Positions 23,699 to 34,025 of a DNA stretch of 64,000 nucleotides are shown here, in pieces. The first letter of the stretch is position 1. Every line of letters starts with the position of its first letter. The notes beneath the pieces are model-generated. The model worked only from the letters and a program-made list of their open reading frames with translations. It ran no database searches and was not told the DNA's origin. This stretch comes from Mucilaginibacter pineti (GTDB lineage Bacteria; Bacteroidota; Bacteroidia; Sphingobacteriales; Sphingobacteriaceae): assembly GCF_900101875.1 (NCBI RefSeq), contig NZ_FNAI01000007.1, forward strand, positions 124,001 through 188,000. Reading direction: 5' to 3'. Both the position numbers and the translations under genes were made by a program.

Positions 23699-26593
23699 AT
23701 GCGTAAAATAATACTGACCATCCTTACCCTATTTTACATCGGCACCGTTTACGCTGCTGGGGTTGATATAAAAAGTATAGGGGTACCGTATGTGCAAAAT
23801 TATACCAAGGCCATGTACCAGTCTGGTAACCAAAACTGGGCCGTAACGCGAGATGAGCATGGTATTATGTATTTTGGTAACGACGAAGGCTTGCTATCAT
23901 TTGATGGCAAATACTGGCAGCTTAACCATATGCCCAATGGCCTTATAGTACGATCGGTGGCGGCCGATGGTAAAGGCAAAATATACTCGGGAGGCTTTGG
24001 CGATTTTGGTTATTGGGAAAACAATGATAAAGGGTTTTTAAAATACCATTCGCTGGCAAACCTGGTGTCGAAAAAATACCAGCCCATTAATGAAGAGATC
24101 TGGAAGATCTACGTAGATGGCGATAGGGTGCTATTCCAGTCGTTTGGTACCATATACATTTACAGCAAAGGTGCGGTAAACGTAATAAAAGCCAACAAAC
24201 CACCTTTCCTGTTTTTGTTTAAGGCAGGCAAACGCTTTTTTGTGGAGCAGGTAGCATCGGGCCTGTTCGAACTTAAAAACAATAAGCTGGAATATATTGA
24301 AGGCACCAACGTGTTGCCCAGCCGTGTGCTTAGCATATTGCCCTTCGGTACAAACAAATACCTGATAGGTACTGCAAAGGACGGTCTTTTTATATTTGAT
24401 GGTAAGCAGATAAAACCATGGCTAAGCCAGGCCAATGAATTTTTAAAAAGCTATCAGCTCAATAACGGCGCGCTTATAACGGGCAAATACTTTGCCTACG
24501 GTACTATTTTAAATGGCATTGTAATAATTGATACCGCAGGTAATGTGGTACAGCATATCAACAAATCAAGCGGATTGCAAAATAATACCGTATTAAGCCT
24601 GTTTACCGATAGCGAACAAAACCTTTGGGCCGGGCTGGATAATGGGATAGACCGTATTGAAGTTAACTCGCCCCTGTATTTTTATTTTGATAAAACGGGC
24701 CGGTTTGGTACCGTTTACTCCAGCATTATATTCAACAACAAAATATACTTAGGCACTAACCAGGGCTTGTTTTACAGCGATTGGCTACCGGGGGCCGGTA
24801 ACCAGTTGCTGCAACCGTTCGATTTTAAGCTTATCCCCGGTTCGCAGGGACAGGTGTGGGAACTATCCCTGCAGGATGGCCGCCTGTTGTGCAGCCATAA
24901 TGATGGCACCTTCCAGGTAAATGGCAGCTCTATCACCAAAATTACCACGCTAAGCGGCGGCTGGACGATAAAGAAGATCAACCCATCGCAACTCATGCAG
25001 GGCACCTACACAGGCTTGGTTATATTCAGCAAAAACGCGGCCGGCGATTGGGTTTTCGATCATAAAATAACCGGTTTTGGCGAACCTTCCCGGTATGTAG
25101 AGCAGGACAATAAGGGACAAATTTGGGTGAGCCATGCCTACAAGGGCATTTACAAGATTACCCTCAGCGCCGATTTAAAGCGTGTAGTATCTCAAAAATA
25201 TTATGATAAAAGTTCGGGCCTGCCCAATAGTTATAATGTAGGTGTTTTTAATCTTGATAACCGCGTGGTGTTTTCGTCCGACTCTGGTTTTTGTGTGTAT
25301 GATGATATTACCGACAGGTTTTATAAATATCAGCAGCTGAATGTTAAGCTGGGCACCTTTGCCTCGTCCAACAAAATAATTGGGGCAATTGGTAAAAAGT
25401 ACTGGTTTATTAATCACGGCCGCGTGGCACTGGCAGATCTTTCGGTGCCGGGCAAACTCACTATCGACTCCAACAAGTTTAGTATGCTTAACGGCCAGAT
25501 GGTGCAGAATTACGAGAACATTAATCTTATCAACAACCTCATGTATCTTATAAGTGTTGACGATGGTTTTGTAATGCTCAATGATGCCGATGCCTCACAG
25601 CAAAGCCAGATGAAGCTGCCCGGCGCGCTGATCCGCAAGGTAGAAAACATTACCGATAAGGTTACCGTGATAAGCGAAAACAGTAACATGTTCAATGAAA
25701 TTGAAATACCATATACCCAAAATAACATCCGCATTACTTATACGCTTCCGTATTATCAGCAGGCAAAAATAAAGTTCCAGTATTATTTGGATGGATATTC
25801 CAGGCAATGGTCTGACTGGACACAGCAGAGCCAGAAAGAGTTTACCAATCTTGACCAGGGTACCTATCATTTTAAAGTGCGCGCCAAAACCAACGATCAG
25901 AACATATCCGAAATAACGACCCTTACCTTTATAATACTGCCGCCCTGGTACGCCAGCAAAATAGCCCTGGTATTTTATGGCTTGCTGCTTATACTATCGT
26001 ACTATTTGGTACGCTATTATTACCGCATAAAACTAAAGCGACATCAAAAACGCTTGCAAATAAAAATGCAGAAAGAGAAGGAGGAGTTTTTAAAACAGGA
26101 AGCCATAACCAACGAACAGCATATCATCAGCATCCGTAATGAGCAGCTACAGGCTGATCTGGCCGGTAAAAGTCGGGAGCTGGCCAACTCGGCAATGAAC
26201 CTGGTTTACAAGAATGAGCTACTCCAAAAAATAAGTGAAGAAATCCTGCATTTGAAAGATAACAGCGGCAAAAAGCTGGCCGACGATCAACTGCGCCGCA
26301 TCCAGAAAGTTATTGACGAGGGTATGAATGATGAGCGTGATTGGAACATATTTGAACGCAGTTTTAACGAAGCCCACGAAAACTTTTTCAAGAAACTAAA
26401 ATCCGATCACCCCGATCTTGTACCCAACGACCTTAAGTTGTGTGCCTACCTGCGCATGAATATGAGCAGTAAAGAAATGGCATCACTGCTAAACATCTCC
26501 TTACGTGGTGTAGAGATAAGACGCTACAGGTTGCGTAAAAAGCTCAATCTGGAGCATGATAAGAACCTTGTTGAGTTTCTCATCGAGCTATAA
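23699..26593 (+). CDS. Y_Y_Y-domain sensor with LuxR-type HTH (PUL regulator)
   Basis: 964 residues: signal peptide, two-fold beta-propeller of regulator repeats (about 25-660, with NLWAGLDNGIDRIEV), Y_Y_Y domain (about 676-748; FQYYLDGYSRQWSDWTQ, TYHFKVRAKT), one membrane helix (about 753-775), a coiled coil and a C-terminal helix-turn-helix (about 905-950; LKLCAYLRMNMSSKEMASLL, then RRYRLRKKL). No histidine kinase or receiver domain. The architecture suggests a periplasmic sensor that acts directly on DNA from the membrane. It lies immediately before susC and most likely senses the oligosaccharide handled by that locus. Confidence 0.9.
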   Translation: MRKIILTILTLFYIGTVYAAGVDIKSIGVPYVQNYTKAMYQSGNQNWAVTRDEHGIMYFGNDEGLLSFDGKYWQLNHMPNGLIVRSVAADGKGKIYSGGFGDFGYWENNDKGFLKYHSLANLVSKKYQPINEEIWKIYVDGDRVLFQSFGTIYIYSKGAVNVIKANKPPFLFLFKAGKRFFVEQVASGLFELKNNKLEYIEGTNVLPSRVLSILPFGTNKYLIGTAKDGLFIFDGKQIKPWLSQANEFLKSYQLNNGALITGKYFAYGTILNGIVIIDTAGNVVQHINKSSGLQNNTVLSLFTDSEQNLWAGLDNGIDRIEVNSPLYFYFDKTGRFGTVYSSIIFNNKIYLGTNQGLFYSDWLPGAGNQLLQPFDFKLIPGSQGQVWELSLQDGRLLCSHNDGTFQVNGSSITKITTLSGGWTIKKINPSQLMQGTYTGLVIFSKNAAGDWVFDHKITGFGEPSRYVEQDNKGQIWVSHAYKGIYKITLSADLKRVVSQKYYDKSSGLPNSYNVGVFNLDNRVVFSSDSGFCVYDDITDRFYKYQQLNVKLGTFASSNKIIGAIGKKYWFINHGRVALADLSVPGKLTIDSNKFSMLNGQMVQNYENINLINNLMYLISVDDGFVMLNDADASQQSQMKLPGALIRKVENITDKVTVISENSNMFNEIEIPYTQNNIRITYTLPYYQQAKIKFQYYLDGYSRQWSDWTQQSQKEFTNLDQGTYHFKVRAKTNDQNISEITTLTFIILPPWYASKIALVFYGLLLILSYYLVRYYYRIKLKRHQKRLQIKMQKEKEEFLKQEAITNEQHIISIRNEQLQADLAGKSRELANSAMNLVYKNELLQKISEEILHLKDNSGKKLADDQLRRIQKVIDEGMNDERDWNIFERSFNEAHENFFKKLKSDHPDLVPNDLKLCAYLRMNMSSKEMASLLNISLRGVEIRRYRLRKKLNLEHDKNLVEFLIEL

Positions 26594-26616
26594 CACTACA
26601 TCATTACCTCTCAAGG

Positions 26617-26640
26617 CACTATGCATGCATAGTGTTTTGT
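26617..26640 (+). terminator. Palindrome after the regulator gene
   Basis: CACTATGCATGCATAGTG is a perfect 18-base palindrome followed by TTTTG. It is a probable short terminator, although with almost no loop it could instead be a binding site. Confidence 0.45.
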
Positions 26641-26734
26641 ACTTAACATGTGTAGTACGTGTGGCATACACTAAGTCGTTTTAAATTTCTGGTAATCAAT
26701 TATTTGTAAAAATAATATTCTTGCTTTGTGAAAG

Positions 26735-26742
26735 TACTTTTG
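26735..26742 (+). promoter_or_regulatory. Putative -7 element of the SusCD operon
   Basis: TACTTTTG, an exact TAnnTTTG, 109 bases before the susC-like start, giving a long leader. No clear -33 box, as expected for an activator-dependent promoter. Confidence 0.4.
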
Positions 26743-26851
26743 CAATGATGTATTAATGTAGAGTGCTGTTTTTTGGCAAACCTGTATTATCTGTTCAGAT
26801 TTGTAAACAAATAAACCAATTATTTCAAATCCGTATTTATTATTAACCACT

Positions 26852-29800
26852 ATGAAAAGAATCTTTACTATTTCAGGAGTGCTGTTATTGTTCTTATTTT
26901 CTGTTACCAGTGCATTTGCTCAAAATGTAACCGTAAAAGGAAAAGTATTTGACGTTGCTACAGGCGAGCCTTTGATAGGCGTATCCGTAGCAGTTAAAGG
27001 AACAACAGCAGGCACACAAACAGATGTTAACGGTGCGTACACCCTTAGCACTTCCCCCACCGCAACCCTTACATTTAGTTATATAGGGTACACTGCAAAA
27101 TCTGTAGCAGTAAATAGTCAAACCACTCTTGATGTGCGTTTGCAGGCGTCGGCCAACGAATTGCAACAGGTAGTTGTAGTTGGTTACGGCACACAACGCA
27201 AGCTTGATGTAACCGGTTCGGTGGCATCAGTAAAGGGCGAAGAGATATCAAAACAATCATCAACAAACGTAGTAAGCTCCTTACAAGGTAAAGTTGCCGG
27301 TGTGCAAATTACCAACGCGGGCGGGCCCGGCTCATCGCCGCAAATCCGCATCCGTGGTTTAGGAACGGTTTACGGTAATGCCAACCCGCTTTACGTGGTT
27401 GACGGTGTATGGTTTGATGACATCAGTTTTCTAAACTCAAATGATATTGAAAACATGAGTATCCTGAAGGATGCATCAAGCGAGTCAATATATGGTGTGC
27501 GTGCTGCCAATGGTGTTGTATTAATTACCACCAAAAAAGGTAAAGGTGCCCCATCAATCAATTACAGCGCTTACGCAGGCTGGCAGCGTGTTACCCATCA
27601 GCCAAAACTGGCTACAGGTACCGAATATGCTACACTTATTAATGAACTTAACGCCATAAACGCACCAACAGATCCTATTACATTTCCGGATGTAAATAAA
27701 TTTGGAACAGGTACCAACTGGCTTAACGACGTATTGCGCGATGCTTTTACCATGAAACATGATATAAGCGTGAGCGGCAGTACCGATAAATCAACTTATA
27801 CTTTTTCTGCAGGTTATTTGAAACAGCAGGGTGTAGTTAAGAAAAATGACTACGACCGTATTACCGTTCATATGCAGCAGGATGTACAGGCAACAAAATT
27901 CTTAAAATTAGGTTACAATGCAGTTTTACAGGGAAGTAAATCAACAGATGCTCCCGGCGATGTAATTTATAAAGCCTTTACAGCCGCACCAATTGTACCG
28001 GTATTTTATGACGATGGAACTTATGGCGATCCGGGTGATTTTCCTTTAGGTAATGCTACCAACAACCCGCAGGCTCAGCTTGATTTTTATAACCATAAAT
28101 CAAACGGCTACAGGGTTACCGGTAATATGTTTGCCGATATTAAATTCGCGCCGTTTTTAACCTTCCACACCAGCTTTGGTGGCGAGTTTGGACAGGCCGA
28201 AACAACAGGTTATCTTCCTCTTTATTATGCTACATCTACCCAAAATAACAGAGCCCCCAATCATAGTACTTTGACAGTTACAAGGGCCGAAGTCCGTAAC
28301 TGGATCTGGGAAAATACTTTAACCTTTGATAGGACCATCGCTAAAGATCATCACCTTACTGTATTGGTAGGTCAGTCTGCACAGCGTTACAAATCGTATA
28401 ACCTTAATGCTTCGGCCCAGGATGTACCTTATACAAGTTCTGGCGATCTTTACCTGCGTTTAGGATCACAGGACACCAGATCTATTGATGATAGCGGCGA
28501 TCTGAGCACTTACCAGTCATTCTTTAGCCGTGTTAACTATTCATTTAAAGACAGGTATTTGTTAAATGCGTCCATACGTGCTGATGGTTCATCTAAATTC
28601 ATTGGTGACCAACGCTGGGGCTATTTCCCATCAGTAGGTGCCGGTTGGGTTATCAGTAATGAGGAGTTTATGAAAAATCAGCAGATTTTTGATAATTTAA
28701 AATTGAGGGGCAGCTGGGGTAAAATAGGTAACGCATCTGTACCTGCAAATTTATCAACCCAAACAGTAAATACTTCGGCGGGCTTTACAGCAATTTACAA
28801 TGGCGCGCCGGCAACAGGTGCAAACATTACCGCTATAGTGCCTCCTACAACTTATTGGGAGCGTGGCGTTGGTACCGATGTTGGTTTAGAAATGGGTTTC
28901 CTGAAAAGCAAACTAACCTTCGAGGCTGATTTTTATAACAAAGAAACGCAACAAGCCATCTTCGCTATACCGGTATTAGGCTCATTAGGTACCGATGGTG
29001 GTACCATAATTGGCAACCAGGCAACTTTCCAAAACCGTGGTTTTGAGTTTACACTGGGTTGGAGAGATAACATCAGCAAAGATTTTTCTTACAGCTTAAA
29101 CGGCAACTTAAGTATCAACAGTAATAAAGTACTTAATACCGTAACGGGTGCCAACCCAATTTATGGTGGCGGCGCGGCAGCAACAGGCGGCCAGTTAAGT
29201 ACCCGTACCATTGTAGGGCAGCCAATTGGCGAGTATTATGGTTTAGTAGTAACCGGCGTTTTCCAGAATGCAGCACAGGTTGCTAACTCTCTTCAAAAAG
29301 CGGATGCCAAACCAGGCGATTTTATATATAAGGATTTGAACGGCGACAAAGTAATTGACGCTAAAGATCGTACCGCTATCGGCAATCCAAATCCTAAATA
29401 TTTATATGGTTTTAATACTACATTTAACTATAAGGCATTTGACCTGAGTGTTGACTTTCAGGGTGTAGCCGGTGTTGATGTGTATAACGCCAACAAAGGT
29501 TTACGTTACGGGGCTGAAAACTTTACACAGGACTTTTTTGATAACCGCTGGCATGGCGAGGGTACATCAACAACGTACCCATCTGCAAACGTTGGCGGTG
29601 GTAATAACTACAAACCAAATACATTTTTTGTTGAAAGCGGCAGCTACTTCAGGGTAAGAAACATGCAGTTAGGTTATACCCTTCCGTCGTCAATAGCTTC
29701 AAAACTATTTTTAAAACGGGTTAGGTTATATGCCAACGCGCAAAATGCCTTAAACTTCTTTAAGTATAAAGGCTTTAACCCAGAAATAGGCGGCCAGGGC

Positions 29801-29887
29801 GATCAGCCTGGTATTAATGCAGGTATCGATAATGGTGCTTATCCATTGTACGCTACTTACAACTTTGGTATCAATGTTACATTTTAA
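26852..29887 (+). CDS. SusC/RagA-family TonB-dependent transporter
   Basis: 1011 residues. Signal peptide (to about FAQ, residue 24), carboxypeptidase-like domain (27-105; VKGKVFDVATGEPLIGVSV), TonB-box region ELQQVVVVGYGTQRK near 108-122, plug domain (IRIRGLGTVYGNANPLYVVD, ENMSILKDASSESIYGVRAA) and a 22-strand barrel. The C-terminus ends YATYNFGINVTF. It imports glycan oligosaccharides across the outer membrane with the SusD-like lid encoded 18 bases downstream. The neighbouring GH144-like and GH3 enzymes suggest beta-1,2-glucan fragments. Confidence 0.96.
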   Translation: MKRIFTISGVLLLFLFSVTSAFAQNVTVKGKVFDVATGEPLIGVSVAVKGTTAGTQTDVNGAYTLSTSPTATLTFSYIGYTAKSVAVNSQTTLDVRLQASANELQQVVVVGYGTQRKLDVTGSVASVKGEEISKQSSTNVVSSLQGKVAGVQITNAGGPGSSPQIRIRGLGTVYGNANPLYVVDGVWFDDISFLNSNDIENMSILKDASSESIYGVRAANGVVLITTKKGKGAPSINYSAYAGWQRVTHQPKLATGTEYATLINELNAINAPTDPITFPDVNKFGTGTNWLNDVLRDAFTMKHDISVSGSTDKSTYTFSAGYLKQQGVVKKNDYDRITVHMQQDVQATKFLKLGYNAVLQGSKSTDAPGDVIYKAFTAAPIVPVFYDDGTYGDPGDFPLGNATNNPQAQLDFYNHKSNGYRVTGNMFADIKFAPFLTFHTSFGGEFGQAETTGYLPLYYATSTQNNRAPNHSTLTVTRAEVRNWIWENTLTFDRTIAKDHHLTVLVGQSAQRYKSYNLNASAQDVPYTSSGDLYLRLGSQDTRSIDDSGDLSTYQSFFSRVNYSFKDRYLLNASIRADGSSKFIGDQRWGYFPSVGAGWVISNEEFMKNQQIFDNLKLRGSWGKIGNASVPANLSTQTVNTSAGFTAIYNGAPATGANITAIVPPTTYWERGVGTDVGLEMGFLKSKLTFEADFYNKETQQAIFAIPVLGSLGTDGGTIIGNQATFQNRGFEFTLGWRDNISKDFSYSLNGNLSINSNKVLNTVTGANPIYGGGAAATGGQLSTRTIVGQPIGEYYGLVVTGVFQNAAQVANSLQKADAKPGDFIYKDLNGDKVIDAKDRTAIGNPNPKYLYGFNTTFNYKAFDLSVDFQGVAGVDVYNANKGLRYGAENFTQDFFDNRWHGEGTSTTYPSANVGGGNNYKPNTFFVESGSYFRVRNMQLGYTLPSSIASKLFLKRVRLYANAQNALNFFKYKGFNPEIGGQGDQPGINAGIDNGAYPLYATYNFGINVTF

Positions 29888-29905
29888 CAATTAAAATATT
29901 CAGTT

Positions 29906-31384
29906 ATGTTTCGCAACAAACACAAATTTGTAAATGCACTAAGTATTAGTGCGCTTGCAATCACGATAATTACGCAGGGCTGTAAAAAAAGCTTCCTTGA
30001 CGTACCACCGCAGGGGCAACAGGCCAGCACCGAGTTTTTTGTTACACAAGATGATGCAACAAAAGCCGTAAACTCCATATATGGCAACCTAAGGGAATGG
30101 AAAGAAACCGCGTTTGCACCAATGGCCGTTGAAAGCCTTGGATCTGACGAGGCCGAAAAAGGCAGTACCCCCGCCGATGCCAGCTACATGAACGCCTATG
30201 ATAACTTTACCATTAGCGCCACTGACGGGCAGCTACAGGATTTTTGGAATGGCCAGTACCAGAGCATCAACTTATGTAACCAGGTATTAGATCATATAGC
30301 GGCTATCACTATGGATGAAAACCTGAAAAATCGTTACATAGCCGAGGCAAAATTTGTAAGGGCATATAATTATTTCAGATTGGTACGCGCCTTTGGCGAC
30401 GTTGTGTTAAGACAGCATGTGGCAAAAGATGCCAGTGAGTATAACCTGCCAAGAACACCTAAAGCCCAAATTTACGCTGCCATTGAGCAGGATTTAACCG
30501 ATGCTGCAGCGGTGTTACCACAAGCTTATGGTTCTGCCGATATTGGCCGTGCTACTAAGGGTGCTGCATTGGCACTGCACGCAAAAGTTGCCATGTACCA
30601 GCAAAAATGGCCCGATGTATTGAATTACACTAACTTGGTAATGGGCCTGGGTTATTCCCTGTTTCCCGATTTTGAAAAGTCATTCCGCATTGCTAATGAA
30701 AATAATTCCGAATCGGTTTTTGAAATTCAGTGCCAAAGCTTGCCAAGCATTTCCGGCGCATCAACAAGCCAGTATTCACAAATACAGGGCGTGCCGGGTG
30801 CATTAAACCTGGGCTGGGGTTTCAACGTGCCTACTCAGGCATTGGTTGATGCTTTTGAGCCTGGCGATCCGCGTATGGATGCTACCATTATTTTCAGGGG
30901 CGAAACAACCCCCGAAGGTGATGCCATAGAGCTTACAGGTCCAAACCCGAGGTACAATCAAAAATCATACGTTCCAAAAAGCGTTCCCTTTGTTCAAAAC
31001 CAGGGTGAAGATCAAAATGTGCGGGTTATTCGTTATGCCGAAGTACTGTTAATGAACGCCGAAGCAGCCAACGAAACCGGCGATGCAGGTAAGGCTCTAA
31101 CTTCATTAGAGATGGTACGTGCACGTGCTAGGGCTGGTAACAACGCTATCCTGCCAAAAGTAACCACTACAGATAAGGATGCTTTGCGTTTAGCTATATG
31201 GCATGAGCGCCAGGTTGAGCTGGCAATGGAGTTCGATCGTTATTTTGATGTGATCCGTCAGGGTCGGGGTGCGGCTATTTTTGGTACTAAAGGTTGGAAA
31301 GCAGGCACTAACGAGGTTTGGCCTATCCCACAAAACGAGATCGACCTGAGCGCGGGTGTAATAACTCAAAACAAAAACTATTAA
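29906..31384 (+). CDS. SusD/RagB-family glycan-binding lipoprotein
   Basis: 492 residues with a lipoprotein signal (lipobox ITQGC, then KKSFLDVPPQGQ). The SusD N-terminal domain has NSIYGNLREWKETAFAP and AEAKFVRAYNYFRLVRAFGD, and the C-terminal region VRVIRYAEVLLMNAEAANE, WHERQVELAMEFDRYFDVIRQ and WPIPQNEIDL. It caps the SusC barrel on the cell surface and binds the glycan. Same operon as susC. Confidence 0.96.
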   Translation: MFRNKHKFVNALSISALAITIITQGCKKSFLDVPPQGQQASTEFFVTQDDATKAVNSIYGNLREWKETAFAPMAVESLGSDEAEKGSTPADASYMNAYDNFTISATDGQLQDFWNGQYQSINLCNQVLDHIAAITMDENLKNRYIAEAKFVRAYNYFRLVRAFGDVVLRQHVAKDASEYNLPRTPKAQIYAAIEQDLTDAAAVLPQAYGSADIGRATKGAALALHAKVAMYQQKWPDVLNYTNLVMGLGYSLFPDFEKSFRIANENNSESVFEIQCQSLPSISGASTSQYSQIQGVPGALNLGWGFNVPTQALVDAFEPGDPRMDATIIFRGETTPEGDAIELTGPNPRYNQKSYVPKSVPFVQNQGEDQNVRVIRYAEVLLMNAEAANETGDAGKALTSLEMVRARARAGNNAILPKVTTTDKDALRLAIWHERQVELAMEFDRYFDVIRQGRGAAIFGTKGWKAGTNEVWPIPQNEIDLSAGVITQNKNY

Positions 31385-31401
31385 TCATTAATGTGATCGT
31401 C

Positions 31402-32238
31402 ATGAAAAAATTATATATAAGTATGGTAATTGCCGCGGTTGCGGGTATGGGGTTATCATCATGTCAAAAAAGTTACGACCCTAAAAGCTACGCCCCAAAA
31501 CTGGATATTGGTGGGTTTACCAGCTCAAATGATGTGGCAAAGGGAAGTTTGGTAGGTTACTGGAATTTTAACGGCAACCTTAAAGATAGTATTTCAAACT
31601 CAGAAGGTGTAGCTACCGGCACCAAATTTACAGATGCCGGCATAAAGGGCCAGGCATTGCAAGGTGCATTAGATAGTTATGTGCTGGCAACTCCAGGTGC
31701 AGGTATTACCGGGCTGCAAAGTTTTACGGTAACCGAGTGGATAAATACAGCTCCACCTACAGTCGGCATAATAGGTGTTTTTTCGCTTGCAAAAACAGAT
31801 GCCTTTTGGGGTAACATTGATGTGTTTATTGAAAACAACAGCACTGTTGATGCAGCCAAAGTAAGGATCCACATTTATGGCGGCGGCGATGACCGTACAT
31901 TTGCGACAGATGGAGTAGCCAACTTATTAGGTAAATGGGCTAACCTCGGGTTTTCATATGATGCTGGTACATCTACCTGTAAACTGTATGTAAATGGTTC
32001 AAAGGTAGCCACTGCAAAAGTTGATAACCTAACCGGCCCTTTAGCATTTAACCATGTTGGTAAAATTGTATTTGGCTGCGTGCAGTTTCAAACTACGCCA
32101 AGCCAAACAACGGCTACCGGCAAGCAGGATTGGGCAAGTTTCTTAACCGGCCAGCTTGATGAGGTACGTGTTTACAACAAAGCCCTTACCGATGCAGAAG
32201 TGAACGCGATAGTAAAGCTTGAAGGTAGAAAAAAATAG
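31402..32238 (+). CDS. LamG-domain surface lipoprotein
   Basis: 278 residues from ATG 31402; the frame extends upstream into the susD gene, but MKKLYISMVIAAVAGMGLSS followed by Cys is the lipoprotein signal. After a short linker comes a concanavalin-like LamG (PF13385) domain: GSLVGYWNFNGNLKDSISNS, SFTVTEWINT, GKWANLGFSYD and TGQLDEVRVYNKALTDAEVN. It occupies the place of SusE/SusF-type glycan-binding proteins after SusD and probably binds the polysaccharide at the surface. A hairpin follows it. Confidence 0.88.
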   Translation: MKKLYISMVIAAVAGMGLSSCQKSYDPKSYAPKLDIGGFTSSNDVAKGSLVGYWNFNGNLKDSISNSEGVATGTKFTDAGIKGQALQGALDSYVLATPGAGITGLQSFTVTEWINTAPPTVGIIGVFSLAKTDAFWGNIDVFIENNSTVDAAKVRIHIYGGGDDRTFATDGVANLLGKWANLGFSYDAGTSTCKLYVNGSKVATAKVDNLTGPLAFNHVGKIVFGCVQFQTTPSQTTATGKQDWASFLTGQLDEVRVYNKALTDAEVNAIVKLEGRKK

Positions 32239-32258
32239 GTTTAATTGATTGGTTACGG

Positions 32259-32290
32259 GGTTGCCCGCCTAAGTGGGTAACCTCTTTTTA
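32259..32290 (+). terminator. Hairpin after the LamG lipoprotein gene
   Basis: GGTTGCCC / GGGTAACC around an 8-base loop, followed by TCTTTTT. It may lower expression of the enzyme genes relative to susCD. Confidence 0.65.
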
Positions 32291-32337
32291 ACCATCATTT
32301 GAATTGTAATAATTGTATAAGGTATATAGTAATAAAC

Positions 32338-34008
32338 ATGAAGTATTTAAAGATTTTTGGTGGAGTGTGCGTGTTAATTATGCTGTATGCCTGTAGTAAG
32401 GGAAGCAAAACTACACCCGATCCCGCGCCTCCGGTTGCCCCTGCCTCTTTCAGCTTTAACGCTATAAGGGTTAACGGGGTTAATAGCGGTTTTAAATACA
32501 TTAATGTAAATGCCAAACCGGTAATAAAACTTTCGTTTTCAACTCCGGTTAACCGGGCATCGGTAGCGGGAAGCGTTGCTGTAGCCAGTAATACAGGCGA
32601 AACCGCGGCCTATACTGCAACTTACCAAAACGGCGACAGCACCCTTGTTTTAACACCAACATTAAAGCCCATTACGCAGTATACTGTTAATATATCAACT
32701 GCGCTAAAATCGGCAAAGGACGGCAACCTGCAATCGGCATTGTCGGTGCAGCTTACCACGGCTGTTGATAGTACCAACAAATTTGCAACAATTACAGACG
32801 ATCAACTACTGGATTTGGTTGAAAAGCAAACCCTAAAATATTTTTATGATTTTGGGCACCCCACCAGCGGCCTGGCGCGCGAGCGCAACACCTCTGGCGA
32901 TGTTGTAACTACCGGCGGCTCGGGTTTTGGTATTATGGCTATTGTGGCCGGTATCAACCGTAATTTTATAAGTCATGCCGATGGTTTGGCACGGATGCAA
33001 AAGATAGTTGGCTTTTTAAACACCAAAGCGCAAAAGTTTCACGGAGCTTTTCCGCATTGGTTAAACGGCAGCACGGGCGCGGTAGTACCATTTAGCGCGC
33101 AGGATAACGGTGCCGACCTGGTAGAAACTTCTTACTTGATGCAGGGCCTGCTTACCGCCCGCCAGTATTTCAGCAGCAGCAACGCCGCGGAAACCCAGCT
33201 GCGTACCGATATCAATACCCTTTGGAACGGTGTGGAGTGGGATTGGTTTAGGCAAGGCAATCAAAACGTATTGTACTGGCATTGGAGCCCCGATCAGGGT
33301 TTCGCCATCAATATGAAAATTACCGGGTGGAATGAAGCGCTTATAGTTTATGCTTTGGCGGCATCGTCAACAACGCATTCAATTACAAAGGCTGTTTATG
33401 ACGAGGGCTGGGCCAATAATGGTGCTATGAAAAATGGCAACACTTATTTTGGCATACAATTACCACTTGGTCCGCCACAGGGTGGCCCAATGTTTTTTGC
33501 GCATTACTCTTTCTTAGGCATCAACCCAAAAGGGCTAACAGATGCCTATGCCAATTACGAAACACAGAACAAGGCACATGCCATGATCAATTATAATTAC
33601 TGCGTTGCCAACCCCAACAGTAAAGGCGGTTACAGCGCAGATTGCTGGGGACTTACCGCCAGCGACATACAAGGCGGCTACACGGCCAGTTCGCCAACTA
33701 ATGATGTTGGGGTAATTGCGCCAACGGCTGCAATAGCGTCGTTACCTTATACGCCAACACAATCAATGCAGGCTTTAAAATTCTTTTATTACAAACTTGG
33801 CGATAAGCTTTGGGGGCAGTACGGCTTTTATGATGCCTTTAACTTAACCGATCCGTGGTTTGCAGATTCATACCTGGCCATTGACCAGGGGCCCATTGTA
33901 ATTATGGTTGAAAATTACCGCAGTGGCCTGCTCTGGAATTTATTTATGAGTGCTCCCGAAGTAAAAACAGGCATGAAAAGTTTAGGGTTTGCCGGGCCTA
34001 ACTTATAA
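32338..34008 (+). CDS. GH144-like glucoamylase-family lipoprotein with Ig-like domain
   Basis: 556 residues from ATG 32338. A lipoprotein signal (MLYAC lipobox) and Pro-rich linker precede a bacterial Ig-like domain (about 38-145; KPVIKLSFSTPVNRASV), then a glycoamylase-fold (PF10091) catalytic domain of GH144 type: LLDLVEKQTLKYFYDFGHP, VTTGGSGFGIMAIVAG, FHGAFPHWLNG, YWHWSPDQGF, WGLTASD, SPTNDVGVIAPTAAIAS and SYLAIDQGPIVIMVENYRSG. GH144 includes endo-beta-1,2-glucanase. The lipid anchor suggests cell-surface endo-cleavage. Close paralogue of the next gene. Confidence 0.88.
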   Translation: MKYLKIFGGVCVLIMLYACSKGSKTTPDPAPPVAPASFSFNAIRVNGVNSGFKYINVNAKPVIKLSFSTPVNRASVAGSVAVASNTGETAAYTATYQNGDSTLVLTPTLKPITQYTVNISTALKSAKDGNLQSALSVQLTTAVDSTNKFATITDDQLLDLVEKQTLKYFYDFGHPTSGLARERNTSGDVVTTGGSGFGIMAIVAGINRNFISHADGLARMQKIVGFLNTKAQKFHGAFPHWLNGSTGAVVPFSAQDNGADLVETSYLMQGLLTARQYFSSSNAAETQLRTDINTLWNGVEWDWFRQGNQNVLYWHWSPDQGFAINMKITGWNEALIVYALAASSTTHSITKAVYDEGWANNGAMKNGNTYFGIQLPLGPPQGGPMFFAHYSFLGINPKGLTDAYANYETQNKAHAMINYNYCVANPNSKGGYSADCWGLTASDIQGGYTASSPTNDVGVIAPTAAIASLPYTPTQSMQALKFFYYKLGDKLWGQYGFYDAFNLTDPWFADSYLAIDQGPIVIMVENYRSGLLWNLFMSAPEVKTGMKSLGFAGPNL

Positions 34009-34025
34009 CCTTTTATAAAATTCAC

